Source: Sphingomonas sp.
GTDB taxonomy: Bacteria > Pseudomonadota > Alphaproteobacteria > Sphingomonadales > Sphingomonadaceae
Length of the DNA stretch: 64,000 nt
Reading direction: 5' to 3'
Assembly (NCBI RefSeq): GCF_004799495.1
Contig: NZ_SSMY01000005.1
Coordinates: forward strand, 1 to 64,000
The notes beneath the pieces are model-generated. The model made no database searches. It was not told the origin of the DNA and saw only the letters and a list, made by a program, of their open reading frames with translations. Position 1 is the stretch's first letter. Each line of letters begins with the position of its first letter. A program made the position numbers and the translations under genes. Of this stretch, positions 16,320 to 25,271 are shown one piece after another.

Positions 16320-17324
16320 GTGCTGCGCTTTCGGTTACCGCTGCTCGGCGCGCTAGCGCTGACGAGCATAGCGTGCGGCGCTTCCCCTGCACCGCAAGCG
16401 GACAAGCAATTCCCGCCCGCCAAGAACGAGCCGCCGGTCCGCACCACCGGCGTTTGGCAACCCGCGGCGGGGCTGACGCAGCAGCCGATCTGGCCGGGCA
16501 GCCCGCCCGACGGGACGCTCAACCCGCAGCCGCCCGAAAGCGTCGATACCTACCAGGAGCCGCCCGAATTCGGCGGCAAATCCTATGCCGTCAACGACAT
16601 CGCCATCCCGACGATGACGGTCATGCCGCCCAAGGGCCGCAACACCGGCACTGCCGTGATTGTCTTCCCCGGCGGCGGCTTCCAGAAGGTGTTCGTCACG
16701 CTGGAGGGGACTGAAATCTGCGACTGGCTGGTCGCAAGAGGCATCACCTGCATCGTGTCCAAATATCGCGCGCCGGGCGGCAACGATTATTGGAATGCAG
16801 CGCTCAGGCGCCAGATCACGCCCAAAATCCCGCGCGCATTGCAGGATGCACAGCGCACGATCCGGCTGGTGCGGTCCAAGGCGAAGGAACTCGGCATCGA
16901 CCCGAACAGGATCGGCGTGATGGGCTTCTCGGCAGGCGGCTATCTCGTCGCGCAGACCAGCAACATCCTGACGCCCACGTACAAGCCGGTCGACGCAATC
17001 GACAGCATCAGCAGCCGCCCCGACTTCGCCGTCGCGCTCTATCCCGGCCATATCTGCCGCGATGACGGCAAGACGTTCGATCCCAAGCTGCCGGTCATCA
17101 AGACCGCTCCGCCGACCTTCATCGCGCAGGCATGGGACGACCCGACCGACCCGATCTGCAACAGCCTGATGTACGCCAGCGCGCTCGATAAAGCGGGTGT
17201 ATCGACGGAGGTTCATTTGTTCGCGAAGGGGGGTCACGCCTTCGGACTGCGAAAGAGGGGCCAACCGGTAGGCGAGTGGCCAGAGCTGGTCGAGCGGTGG
17301 CTGAACCAGATCGGCATGATGTAA
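16320..17324 (+). CDS. Alpha/beta hydrolase (esterase), predicted lipoprotein
   Basis: This is a 334-residue BD-FAE/esterase-like hydrolase. I chose the GTG at 16320 because GAGGAG lies 6 nt upstream and the resulting N-terminus is a lipoprotein signal (LTSIAC, Cys19). A longer ATG-initiated frame would ruin the signal. The core shows VIVFPGGGFQ (oxyanion loop), the nucleophile GFSAGG, and GGHAFGLR with the catalytic His. The domain resembles acetylxylan-esterase/lipase-type enzymes. Substrate is unknown. It is a single gene divergent from trxB. Confidence 0.85.
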   Translation: MLRFRLPLLGALALTSIACGASPAPQADKQFPPAKNEPPVRTTGVWQPAAGLTQQPIWPGSPPDGTLNPQPPESVDTYQEPPEFGGKSYAVNDIAIPTMTVMPPKGRNTGTAVIVFPGGGFQKVFVTLEGTEICDWLVARGITCIVSKYRAPGGNDYWNAALRRQITPKIPRALQDAQRTIRLVRSKAKELGIDPNRIGVMGFSAGGYLVAQTSNILTPTYKPVDAIDSISSRPDFAVALYPGHICRDDGKTFDPKLPVIKTAPPTFIAQAWDDPTDPICNSLMYASALDKAGVSTEVHLFAKGGHAFGLRKRGQPVGEWPELVERWLNQIGMM

Positions 17325-17394
17325 CGTGAGGATCGAAGTACCGGCAGCTACGACCCAATTGCGGACGTCGGTTTGATCGGCGATAAGCATCGAT

Positions 17395-17574
17395 ATGGCG
17401 ACAAAGCGGTTGGTCGCCCTACTAATCTTTGCCGTCGTGCTACTCACGCTGATCGCGGTCGCTGCTCAATTTGGCCAAGGCTGTGCGACCCTAAATGGTA
17501 GGGGTGTCGTGCATCACAAAACCGACCCATCAGCTCATTGTGAGCGGTTCGGTTTCTGGCAGCGCTTCTTTTAA
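17395..17574 (+). CDS. Possible small membrane protein (59 aa)
   Basis: An open frame of 59 codons starts ATG GCG ACA AAG CGG. It encodes one strongly hydrophobic helix (about residues 6-24) with basic residues before it, then a short polar tail with two Cys. No good ribosome-binding site is visible (GATAAG about 6 nt before the ATG). Codon use is less GC-biased than its neighbours. It could be a real small protein or a chance frame; I recognise no family. Confidence 0.35.
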   Translation: MATKRLVALLIFAVVLLTLIAVAAQFGQGCATLNGRGVVHHKTDPSAHCERFGFWQRFF

Positions 17575-17632
17575 GCGCGCGTGATGGCGGGTCTGACCGC
17601 CAGCTTCCCACTCACTTGCAGCCAAGCCTTGA

Positions 17633-17843
17633 AATGTAGGATTTCGCCTGACACGCTCGCGGTTTGCTCTTTGACATCGTGAGTCGGCGACGATCTGTCG
17701 TTTTTTGTAAACGCCGCAAGGGCGACGGCGGGCCAGTATACCATCCCATAGCCAGTGCGAACTTTGGGAACATTCGGCCGTCGGGATCGCGGAGCCCCGC
17801 CGCTCGCGCTGGTGGCAACGTGCTAGTGTGAAGCTAGTGTGAA
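17633..17843 (+). repeat. Compound intergenic element, copy 1
   Basis: In order it holds AATGTAGGATTTCG (17633-17646), a boxA-like TGCTCTTTGACATCG (17665-17679), a GTGCGAAC/GGGAACATTCGGCCG block (about 17756-17780), and a perfect 11-bp tandem GCTAGTGTGAA x2 (17822-17843). The first two blocks and the tandem recur at 25145; the first block and the GAAC block recur, inverted, at 49738. The stretch 17575-17855 has no convincing gene. Confidence 0.65.
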
Positions 17844-17855
17844 GTTAGCCGGCGA

Positions 17856-19052
17856 TCAGGGTATCTCGAACAACCCCGCAGCGCCCATCCCGCCCGCGGT
17901 GCACATCGACACGACGACGTGGCGCACCCCGCGCTTGCGGCCCTCGATCAGCGCGTGGCCTACCAGGCGGCTGCCGGTCATCCCGAACGGATGCCCTACC
18001 GCGATCGCGCCGCCATTGACGTTGAGCTTCTCGGGATCGATCCCCAGCGTGTCGCGGCAATAGAGGCATTGCGACGCGAATGCCTCGTTGATTTCCCACA
18101 GGCCGATGTCCGCGACGCTAAGCCCGGCGCGCTTGAGCAGTTTGGGGATCGCGAAGACCGGGCCGATCCCCATTTCGTCGGGCTCGCACCCGGCGACCTG
18201 GAAGCCGCGATAGATGCCGAGAATGTCCTTGCCCTCGGCGTCCGCCGTCTTGCGCTCCATCAGGATCTGCGCCGCCGCACCGTCCGACAGCTGGCTGGCA
18301 TTGCCCGCGGTGATGTTCCTGCCTTCCTTGATGACCATGCCGTCCTTGAACACGGTGCGCAGGCCCGAAAGAATTTCCGCCGTCGTCCCGCCGCGAATGC
18401 CCTCGTCCTGCGTGACGGTGACCTGTTCGGTGCCGGTCTGGTTGCCTTCCTTGTCGAAGTTCGCCTTCTCGACCGTGATCGGCGCGATTTCCTCGGCGAA
18501 CGCGCCCTTCTGCAGCCCGTCGAAAGCGCGCTGCTGGCTCATCGCGGCGAATTCGTCCTGCGCCGCGCGGCTTATGCCGTAGCGCTCCGCCACTACCTCC
18601 GCCGTCTCTATCATCGGCATGTAGGCATAGGGCTTGGCCGCGATGACCGAGGCGTTCTGGTACGGCTTGGGCGCCTGTTTCATCGTCAGCGTGATCGATT
18701 CCATCCCGCCCGCCAGCGCGACGTCGAGCTCGTCGCACATGATCCCGCGCGCCGCGAGCGCGATCGCGGTCAGGCCCGAACCGCACTTCCGGTCGAGCGT
18801 GAACGCCGGCACGCTGGTCGGCAGCCCCGCCGCGAAGATCGTGTTGCGCGCGACGTTGTACCCCTGCGTCCCCCATTCGTTGCCCGCGCCGTAAAACACG
18901 TCGTCGATCCGCGCCGGGTCGATCCCCGCCCGCTCGACCGCGGCGTTCATCACGTGCGCGCCCAGCACCGGCGCCTCGGTCGCGTTGAAATAGCCGCGCC
19001 CGGCCTTGCCGATGCCGGTGCGGGCGGTGGACACGATGACGGCTTCGCGCAT
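17856..19052 (-). CDS. Acetyl-CoA C-acetyltransferase family thiolase
   Basis: This is a 398-residue thiolase. The start MREAVIVSTARTGIGKAGRG is preceded by GGAG 8 nt upstream. Catalytic residues are in place: Cys90 (DRKCGSG, acyl-enzyme), His354 (GHPFG) and Cys384 (MCTAGGMG). The annotation could be acetoacetyl-CoA thiolase or a 3-ketoacyl-CoA thiolase of fatty-acid breakdown; sequence alone does not decide. It diverges from the CoA-ester lyase gene, and together they suggest acyl-CoA metabolism. Confidence 0.93.
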   Translation of the reverse strand: MREAVIVSTARTGIGKAGRGYFNATEAPVLGAHVMNAAVERAGIDPARIDDVFYGAGNEWGTQGYNVARNTIFAAGLPTSVPAFTLDRKCGSGLTAIALAARGIMCDELDVALAGGMESITLTMKQAPKPYQNASVIAAKPYAYMPMIETAEVVAERYGISRAAQDEFAAMSQQRAFDGLQKGAFAEEIAPITVEKANFDKEGNQTGTEQVTVTQDEGIRGGTTAEILSGLRTVFKDGMVIKEGRNITAGNASQLSDGAAAQILMERKTADAEGKDILGIYRGFQVAGCEPDEMGIGPVFAIPKLLKRAGLSVADIGLWEINEAFASQCLYCRDTLGIDPEKLNVNGGAIAVGHPFGMTGSRLVGHALIEGRKRGVRHVVVSMCTAGGMGAAGLFEIP

Positions 19053-19117
19053 GGCGCTCTCCTGCTGGTATCGCGAGGACACTAGCGCGTGAGCGCCACC
19101 TCCGCCAGAATGCGGGC

Positions 19118-19990
19118 ATGACGATCGCACCCCTCGCCGCCCGCTCGCTCCTGTTCGCGCCGGGCGATTCGCCGCGAAAGCTCGAGAAGGCCGGGCTGAG
19201 CGCTGCCGACCTGGTGATCGTTGATCTAGAGGATGCCGTCGCGGAAAGTGCCAAGCCCGACGCGCGCATCGCGGTGGCCGAGCACCTCAAGGCGACGCAC
19301 CGCCGCCAGCCGCATTGGGTCCGCATCAACCCGCTCGACACGCCGCATGCGCTCCCGGACCTCGCGGCGATCGTCGCCTCGCGCCCCGATGGCGTCATGC
19401 TGCCAAAGGCGACGCGCGCCGATGCCGACCGGCTCGACAATTATCTGACCGCGCTGGAGACAGCCGCCGGCCTGCCGGTGGGCGAGATCGCCGTGCTGGT
19501 GCTCGCGACGGAGACCGCCGCTGGCATCTTCGACCTCGGCAACTACGCCGGTTGCCCGCGTCTCGTGGCACTGAGCTGGGGCGCCGAGGACAGCGCGACC
19601 GCGCTCGGCGCGACGGGCAACCGCGACGAGACCGGGGCGTACGACTTTCCCTACCAGATGTTCCGCGCGCTGACACTGACCGGCGCGGCGGCGGCCGGAG
19701 TGACCGCGATCGAGACGATCCATGGCGATTTCCGCGACACGGAAGGGTTGGACAAGGTCGCCCGCACCGCGCGCCGCGCGGGCTTCCGCGGGATGCTCGC
19801 GATCCATCCCGACCAGGTGCCGGTGATCAACGCCGCCTTCTCGCCCAGTGCCGAAGAAATCGCCCACGCCGAAGCAATCGTCGCTGCATTCGACGCCAAT
19901 CCCGGCGCGGGCACGGTCGGCCTGAACGGCGCGATGCTCGACATGCCCCACCTGAAGCGCGCGCGCGCAGTGCTGGCGATGAAGCGGTAA
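19118..19990 (+). CDS. HpcH/HpaI-citrate lyase beta-like CoA ester lyase
   Basis: This 290-residue TIM-barrel lyase is of the CitE-like/malyl-CoA lyase class. Family signatures are RSLLFAPGDSPRKLEKA (CoA site), VDLEDAVAESAK (Mg ligand region), WVRINPLD and LSWGAEDSATALGA. It should cleave or form a 3-hydroxyacyl-CoA C-C bond. The exact substrate (malyl-, citramalyl- or methylmalyl-CoA) is not evident. It has its own promoter region of 65 nt shared with the divergent thiolase gene. Confidence 0.88.
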   Translation: MTIAPLAARSLLFAPGDSPRKLEKAGLSAADLVIVDLEDAVAESAKPDARIAVAEHLKATHRRQPHWVRINPLDTPHALPDLAAIVASRPDGVMLPKATRADADRLDNYLTALETAAGLPVGEIAVLVLATETAAGIFDLGNYAGCPRLVALSWGAEDSATALGATGNRDETGAYDFPYQMFRALTLTGAAAAGVTAIETIHGDFRDTEGLDKVARTARRAGFRGMLAIHPDQVPVINAAFSPSAEEIAHAEAIVAAFDANPGAGTVGLNGAMLDMPHLKRARAVLAMKR

Positions 19991-20005
19991 GCTGCCCAAG
20001 CCCAT

Positions 20006-20087
20006 CGCCATTGCGAGGAGCACAGCGACGCGGCAATCCAGACTGGCGCGCTGATGATGGATTGCTTCGCTACGCTCGCAATAGCGA
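20006..20087. repeat. Palindromic repeat family A, copy 1
   Basis: It begins CGCCATTGCGAG and ends CTCGCAATAGCG, with inner arms GCAATCCA/TGGATTGC. The same layout recurs at 56018 and 61941. It lies between the CoA lyase gene and tRNA-Met, and could fold into one long hairpin. Confidence 0.7.
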
Positions 20088-20112
20088 GAAAGAGTTGGAC
20101 GCCGACCAAAAG

Positions 20113-20189
20113 TGGTAGCGGAGGAGGGACTTGAACCCCCGACCCCAGGATTATGATTCCCGTGCTCTAACCAGCTGAGCTACTCCGCC
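20113..20189 (-). tRNA. tRNA-Met (CAT), elongator type
   Basis: This is a 77-nt cloverleaf with encoded CCA. The anticodon loop is ATCATAA (CAT), with a 5-bp anticodon stem CGGGA/TCCTG and T-arm GGGGGTTCAAGTCCCTC. The G1-T72 wobble replaces the C1-A72 mismatch of initiator tRNA, so it is the elongator. A CAT tRNA read as Ile2 is possible but the body matches alphaproteobacterial Met. Confidence 0.93.
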
Positions 20190-20244
20190 CCGAAAGGCCC
20201 GCGTTGCCGCGAGCGGCGGGCTATAGGTAGCACCCCCGAGGCGG

Positions 20245-20751
20245 TCAAGCGCACATGTGGCGCGACAGCGGCTCCCACGGCCCGCCGCGATACCACCAGG
20301 CGGCATAGCCCGCGATTTCGACGGCACGCGGGCGAAAATCGGCCTGCAATCCGGCAAGCAACGCCTTGGCGGCGGCGGGCTCGACCTTGTTCTGGATCGT
20401 GACGTGCGGTCGCCACACGCTCGCGTCCTGCGGGGTCAGCAGCGGCGCCCAGCGATCGACCAGCGCCGCGCGGATTTCCGCCAGGCCGTCGCTTTCGATC
20501 CGATAGGCGACGCCACGCCCAAGCGACACCAATCCCGCGATCCGCGCCGCCGGCCGCCCCTCGCGCGCCGCCGCCGCGAGTTGCTCGCGCACCTCGTTGG
20601 CCAAGGACGGCGGCAAGTGATGGAACATCGTCAGATGCGCCGACAGGACATTGCGCTCGGGCGGGAAATACGCGTCGCGCTGCCGGTCGAACCACACCTG
20701 ATCCTCGCGGCCGAACAATGCGGTCACCACGATCGGCGCCGGACCGGTCAA
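20245..20751 (-). CDS. 2'-5' RNA ligase/2H phosphoesterase family protein
   Basis: This 168-residue protein has the two H-x-T motifs of the 2H superfamily: HLT at 39-41 and HVT at 116-118. The start is assigned to TTG at 20751, which overlaps the kup stop (TTGA) and has AGG about 11 nt upstream. No ATG gives a complete protein. Such enzymes cleave or ligate 2',3'-cyclic or 2'-5' phosphodiester bonds; the natural substrate here is unknown. Confidence 0.82.
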   Translation of the reverse strand: MTGPAPIVVTALFGREDQVWFDRQRDAYFPPERNVLSAHLTMFHHLPPSLANEVREQLAAAAREGRPAARIAGLVSLGRGVAYRIESDGLAEIRAALVDRWAPLLTPQDASVWRPHVTIQNKVEPAAAKALLAGLQADFRPRAVEIAGYAAWWYRGGPWEPLSRHMCA

Positions 20752-22688
20752 ATCTCGACCTGGCTCCCCAGCTCGACCACGCGGTTGGTCGGCAGGCGGA
20801 AGAATTCCATCGCGCTTTCGGCGTTCCGCAGCATCCACGCGAACAGCTTTTCGCGCCACAGCGCCATTCCCGGCTTGGCCGAGGGCAGCAGAGTCTGGCG
20901 CGCGAGGAAGAAGCTGGTGTCCATCATCTTGAACTTGTCGCCGCACCCGGTGACCAGGGCGAGCGCGGCGGGCACGTCGGCTTCCTCCATGAAACCGTAT
21001 TTGATAACCACGCGGTGGAAGCCGTGGCCGAGATGATCAAGATAGATGCGCTCGCCGACCGGGTGATACGGCACATCGGCGATCTTAACGGTCAGCAGGA
21101 TGATGCGTTCGTGCAGCACCTTGTTGTGCTTGAGGTTGTGGAGCAGCGCGTGCGGCACGCCGTCGGGCGACGAGGTCATGAACACCGCGGTGCCGGGCAC
21201 GCGGCTCGCCGACGTCGCGGCGGACTGGATGAACACCTTGATCGGCATCGCCGCCTCGCGCAGCCGCGCCATCATCAGCTGACGCCCCTTCGCCCAGGTC
21301 GTCAGCACGGTGAACACGATCAGCCCGACCAAGAGCGGGAACCAGCCGCCGTCGGGAATCTTGGTCAGGTTCGCGCTCAGGTACGCGCCATCGACCAGGA
21401 AGAAGAGCCCGAGCAGCGGCGCGATCGCCCATTTCGGCCAATTCCACACGCGGTACAGCGCGACCCCGAGCAGGCAGGTATCGATCGCCATCGCCCCCGT
21501 CACCGCGATCCCGTACGCGCTCGTCAGGTTGGACGAGGTGCGGAAGAAGGCAACGAGCAACAGCACCATCACCAGCAGCATCCAGTTGATCAGCGGGATG
21601 TAGATCTGCCCGGCGGTCGATGCGCTGGTGTGCTCGATCCGGAGGCGCGGCACGAAGCCGAGCTGGATCGCCTGCTGCGTGACTGAAAACGCGCCCGAGA
21701 TCACCGCTTGCGACGCGATCACCGCCGCCGCGGTCGCCAGGATGACCAGCGGGAGCTGGAGATATTCGGGGGCGAGCAGGTAGAACGGGCTTTCGAGCGC
21801 CGAGTGCCCGGTGCGGGTCAGCAACGCCGCTTGCCCCATGTAATTGAGGATCAGCGCCGGCAGCACGAAGAACAGCCACGAAATGCCGATCGGCTTGCGC
21901 CCGAAATGCCCCATATCGGCGTACAGCGCCTCCGCGCCCGTCACCGCCAGCACGACCGAGCCGAGCGCGAGAAACGCGCGGCGCGGATCGATCAGGAAGA
22001 ATTCGACCGCATAATGCGGCGAGAAGGCCGCGAGCACGCCCGGCGTCTGAACGACACTGAGCAAGCCGAGCGTCGCGATCACCGCGAAATAGAGCAGCAT
22101 GATCGGTCCGAAAAACAGGCCGACCTTGGCCGTGCCCTGCTTCTGGATCGCGAATAGGAAGATCAGGATCGCGGCGACGATCGGCAGGACGAGATGCCCG
22201 AGTCCCGGCTGCGCCACCGCGAGGCCCTCGACCGCCGACAGTACCGACACCGCCGGCGTGATCATGCTGTCGCCATAGAACAGCGACGTCGCGAACACGC
22301 CGAGCAGGATGATCCCGGTCGTCCAGCGCTTGGTCTTGGTCCGTCCCGACACCAGTGCGAGCAGCGCGAGACTGCCGCCCTCGCCCTTGTTGTCGAACCG
22401 CATGATGATCGCGACGTACTTGACCGTCACGACGATCATCATCGACCAGAACATCAGGCTGGTGACGCCCATGATGTGGGGGTGATCGAGGCTCAGTTTG
22501 TGGTGACCGTTGAACGTTTCGCGGAACGCGTAGAGCGGGCTGGTGCCGATGTCGCCGAACACGATGCCGATCGCGCCGATCGCCAGCTTGATCAGCCCGT
22601 CATTGCCGTGGCCGTGCGCGTGTGCCGCGGGCGCGATATCCTCGCGCCCGATGGGTTCGGTGCCGGCGGGTGAAGTCGCTTCGCTCAC
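20748..22688 (-). CDS. kup: KUP/HAK/KT family potassium uptake protein
   Basis: This 646-residue inner-membrane protein has about 12 hydrophobic helices followed by a cytoplasmic tail of about 150 residues. Family signatures include [20 protein letters not shown] near the N-terminus, [19 protein letters not shown], and [13 protein letters not shown]. It should import K+ with H+. The N-terminus (about 30 residues, His-rich HAHGHGN) is polar. It is followed by the coupled 2H phosphoesterase gene. Confidence 0.95.
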   Translation of the reverse strand: MSEATSPAGTEPIGREDIAPAAHAHGHGNDGLIKLAIGAIGIVFGDIGTSPLYAFRETFNGHHKLSLDHPHIMGVTSLMFWSMMIVVTVKYVAIIMRFDNKGEGGSLALLALVSGRTKTKRWTTGIILLGVFATSLFYGDSMITPAVSVLSAVEGLAVAQPGLGHLVLPIVAAILIFLFAIQKQGTAKVGLFFGPIMLLYFAVIATLGLLSVVQTPGVLAAFSPHYAVEFFLIDPRRAFLALGSVVLAVTGAEALYADMGHFGRKPIGISWLFFVLPALILNYMGQAALLTRTGHSALESPFYLLAPEYLQLPLVILATAAAVIASQAVISGAFSVTQQAIQLGFVPRLRIEHTSASTAGQIYIPLINWMLLVMVLLLVAFFRTSSNLTSAYGIAVTGAMAIDTCLLGVALYRVWNWPKWAIAPLLGLFFLVDGAYLSANLTKIPDGGWFPLLVGLIVFTVLTTWAKGRQLMMARLREAAMPIKVFIQSAATSASRVPGTAVFMTSSPDGVPHALLHNLKHNKVLHERIILLTVKIADVPYHPVGERIYLDHLGHGFHRVVIKYGFMEEADVPAALALVTGCGDKFKMMDTSFFLARQTLLPSAKPGMALWREKLFAWMLRNAESAMEFFRLPTNRVVELGSQVEI

Positions 22689-22790
22689 GCGATCGCACGA
22701 AAGGTCATGATGACCGTTGATAGCCCCTGTTCACGGTGGCGGCGCGGTAGCATCCGACTGCAACGCCCGCAATGCGGATTGGATGCATCG

Positions 22791-23234
22791 TTACGGACGG
22801 CGAATTACCTCGCGGATGACGAAGTGCGAGGCGAGCCGGGTCACGCCGGGCAGCCGCGACAGCGTCTCGCGGTGGATTCGTTCGAAACTGTCGTCGCGCT
22901 TGACCTCGACGTGGAGCATGTAATCGGCCTCCCCGCTCATCAGAAAGCAGTCGTGCACCTCGGGAATGTCGCGGATTTCCGCCTCGAACGCCGCCATCGT
23001 CTCCTGCCGCTGGTCGCGGAGCGTCACGTTGACCATCACGACGCTGGGATTGCCGCGCGCTTCTTGCGACAGCACCGCGCGGAACCCCGCGATCAGCCCG
23101 CGGTCGCGCAATTGTCCGACGCGGCGATGCGCGGCGCTGGCCGACAGCCCGACCTTCTCGCCGAGCTCGGCGCTGGTCAGGTCGGAATTGGCCACGAGCT
23201 GGCTAAGAATCTTGCGGTCAAGCGCGTCGAGCAT
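22791..23234 (-). CDS. Lrp/AsnC family regulator, likely of ald
   Basis: This 147-residue protein has an N-terminal winged HTH (LDRKILSQLVANSDLTSAEL through SASAAHRRVGQLRDRGLI) and a C-terminal RAM/AsnC effector domain (VMVNVTLRDQ, MSGEADYMLHVEV). It is divergent from alanine dehydrogenase with an inverted repeat between them. In alphaproteobacteria such AldR-type proteins activate ald with alanine as effector; applied here this is inference from position. Confidence 0.92.
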   Translation of the reverse strand: MLDALDRKILSQLVANSDLTSAELGEKVGLSASAAHRRVGQLRDRGLIAGFRAVLSQEARGNPSVVMVNVTLRDQRQETMAAFEAEIRDIPEVHDCFLMSGEADYMLHVEVKRDDSFERIHRETLSRLPGVTRLASHFVIREVIRRP

Positions 23235-23260
23235 GATTTCGCGTCCTATCGGTATTCGAT

Positions 23261-23303
23261 GCAAGATTATCCCGCTATTCGTCGCAACTACGGATAATTT
23301 TGC
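23261..23303. promoter_or_regulatory. Inverted-repeat operator between lrp-type gene and ald
   Basis: The arms are GCAAGATTATCC (23261-23272) and GGATAATTTTGC (23292-23303), 12 bp with one mismatch around a 19-bp spacer. The centre lies about 77 nt before the ald ATG and 48 nt before the regulator ATG. It is the obvious binding site for the Lrp-type protein. Confidence 0.7.
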
Positions 23304-23358
23304 GAACCTCTCCCGGCCGTCTGGCGGTATTCCCGCCGCAGCACAATAGGAGAGCGAA

Positions 23359-24465
23359 ATGCGAGTCGGTGTCCCCAAGGAAATCAAGAACCACGAATAC
23401 CGCGTCGGGCTGACCCCCGCCTCGGTCGCCGAGCTGGTCCACGCCGGGCACGAAGTCATCGTCGAGACCAAGGCGGGCTGCGGCATCGATTTCGACGACA
23501 GCGCCTACACCGACGCCGGCGCGCGGATCGTGCCGACCGCGCAGGACGTGTTCGACCAGGCGGAGATGATCGTGAAGGTCAAGGAGCCGCAAGCCGTCGA
23601 GATCGCGATGCTCAAGCCGCATCACTTGCTCTTCACCTACCTCCACCTCGCCGCCGACAAGCCGCAGGCCGAAGGACTGATGAAGTCGGGCGCGACGTGC
23701 ATCGCCTACGAGACGGTGACCGACCGCAAGGGCGGGCTCCCGCTGCTCAAGCCGATGTCTGAAGTCGCGGGCCGTATGTCGGTCCAGGTCGGCGCGCATT
23801 ATCTCGAGAAGGAACAGGGCGGCCGCGGCGTCTTGCTCGGCGGCGTCCCCGGCGTGGCGCCGGCCAAGGTCGCGATCCTCGGCGGCGGCATCTCCGGCGT
23901 CAACGCCGCGCAGATGGCGGTCGGCATGCGCGCCGACGTCACGATCTACGACATTTCGAACGACCGGCTGGCCGAACTCGACATGTTCTTCTCGTCGCAA
24001 ATCAAGACCGAATATGCCTCCAAGGCGGCGATCGCGAAGGCGGTGCAGGAAGCCAGCCTGGTGATTGGCGCGGTGCTCGTCCCAGGCGCGGCGGCGCCCA
24101 AGCTCGTCACGCGCGAGATGATCAAGACGATGCAGCGCGGTTCGGTGCTGGTCGACATTGCGATCGACCAGGGCGGTTGCTTCGAGACGAGCCATGCGAC
24201 GACGCACGAGGACCCGGTGTTCCTGGTCGACGATGTGATCCATTATTGCGTTGCCAACATGCCCGGCGCGGTCGCGCGCACGTCTGCATTTGCGTTGAAC
24301 AACGCGACGCTCCCGTTCGCGCTCAAGCTCGCCAACATGGGCGCCGAAGCCGCGATGAAGGCCGACCCGCACCTCGCGGCTGGCCTCAATGTCTACAAGG
24401 GCAAGATCGCGTTCAAGGCGGTCGCCGACGACCTCGACCTGCCGTTCGAGGCGTGGAACGGCTGA
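23359..24465 (+). CDS. ald: Alanine dehydrogenase
   Basis: This 368-residue enzyme converts L-alanine to pyruvate and ammonia with NAD+. The expected residues are present: Lys75 (IVKVKEPQ) binding substrate and catalytic His96 (TYLHLAAD). The N-terminus MRVGVPKEIKNHEYRVGLTP is diagnostic. The NAD Rossmann motif is ILGGGISGVNAAQMAVG. Ribosome-binding site AGGAGAG lies 7 nt before the ATG. It is regulated probably by the divergent Lrp-type protein. Confidence 0.97.
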   Translation: MRVGVPKEIKNHEYRVGLTPASVAELVHAGHEVIVETKAGCGIDFDDSAYTDAGARIVPTAQDVFDQAEMIVKVKEPQAVEIAMLKPHHLLFTYLHLAADKPQAEGLMKSGATCIAYETVTDRKGGLPLLKPMSEVAGRMSVQVGAHYLEKEQGGRGVLLGGVPGVAPAKVAILGGGISGVNAAQMAVGMRADVTIYDISNDRLAELDMFFSSQIKTEYASKAAIAKAVQEASLVIGAVLVPGAAAPKLVTREMIKTMQRGSVLVDIAIDQGGCFETSHATTHEDPVFLVDDVIHYCVANMPGAVARTSAFALNNATLPFALKLANMGAEAAMKADPHLAAGLNVYKGKIAFKAVADDLDLPFEAWNG

Positions 24466-24491
24466 GTTTGCGAGCCGCGCGCCGTCGCGGG

Positions 24492-25130
24492 TTACTGCGG
24501 CGGCGCGGCGCCTGCTTGCGCAATATAAGCGTCGAGCATCGCTAGGCGTTGCGCGATGCCGTCGCGATACTCGGATTGTTGCGGCGCGAGCGCGAGCGCG
24601 AGCGCCCAATATTGCCGCGCCACCACGGGCTGGCCGTCGCGTAGATAGGCGAAACCGAGGAAGAAGGGCGGCCCCGGGTACTGCGGTGACAGCTGCATCG
24701 CTCGCTTGAACGCGAACAGCGCGGTCGGCGAGACGGCGCCGTGGTCGTTGATCGCGAGAACGTTGCCGAGCTCGGTCCAGAACGCCGTATTCTTCGGCGC
24801 GTATTGCACCGCACCGATCAGCACCGACGCCGCAGCCCGCGGATCACCCCCGCCGAGCTGGCTGTCGGAAATGCCGAAATAGATCGATTCGCCGCCGAAC
24901 CGCCCGAACATCGCGTCGCGCATGTCCTTGTACGCTGGATCGACGGGATATTTCACCGCGTCGGCGACCACCGGATGCGCAGCCAGTGCCGGTTGGCCCT
25001 GCCACGCATAGCCCGCCGCCCCGAGCATCAGGAACGACGCCACCAGCGACCACAGCAACCGCGGCACGCGTAGCGCGACGAGCAGCCCCGCCGCCGCGAT
25101 CCCGATCCCCGCGAGTGTGAACCAGCCCAT
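24492..25130 (-). CDS. Membrane-anchored TPR protein (CcmH/NrfG-like)
   Basis: This 212-residue protein has two hydrophobic segments near the N-terminus (about 3-20 and 25-45) and then a periplasmic or soluble region with tetratricopeptide-like helices (GAVQYAPKNTAFWTELGNVL, ALFAFKRAMQLSPQYP, QYWALALALAP). This resembles the C-terminal half of the cytochrome c biogenesis factors CcmI/NrfG, but no other ccm gene is nearby. It is convergent with ald. Function is not assigned. Confidence 0.75.
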   Translation of the reverse strand: MGWFTLAGIGIAAAGLLVALRVPRLLWSLVASFLMLGAAGYAWQGQPALAAHPVVADAVKYPVDPAYKDMRDAMFGRFGGESIYFGISDSQLGGGDPRAAASVLIGAVQYAPKNTAFWTELGNVLAINDHGAVSPTALFAFKRAMQLSPQYPGPPFFLGFAYLRDGQPVVARQYWALALALAPQQSEYRDGIAQRLAMLDAYIAQAGAAPPQ

Positions 25131-25144
25131 GGATCAGCACTTCC

Positions 25145-25247
25145 AATGTAGGATTTCGTGTGTCAACGTCGCAGATCGCTCTTTGACATCGCGGCACCTT
25201 TACGCTCGGCCGTTCCGACGTGCGCGCTAGTGTGACCCTAGTGTGAT
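25145..25247 (+). repeat. Compound intergenic element, copy 2
   Basis: AATGTAGGATTTCG (25145-25158) and boxA-like CGCTCTTTGACATCG (25177-25191) sit with the same 32-nt start-to-start spacing as at 17633. An 11-bp tandem follows: GCTAGTGTGAC and CCTAGTGTGAT (25226-25247). It fills most of the gap between the TPR gene and the dehydrogenase gene. Confidence 0.65.
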
Positions 25248-25271
25248 CTTTCACCGCTCGGCCGCGGCCGA

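Noticed and set aside
17612-17818. 68-codon minus-strand frame in the gap before the thiolase gene
   Set aside because: It runs through the compound repeat element, has no ribosome-binding site and no recognisable domain.
25131-25271. Sigma-70 promoter for the TPR gene read from TTGACA in the repeat element
   Set aside because: The nearest -10-like TACATT is only 10 nt from that TTGACA, too close for a normal promoter.
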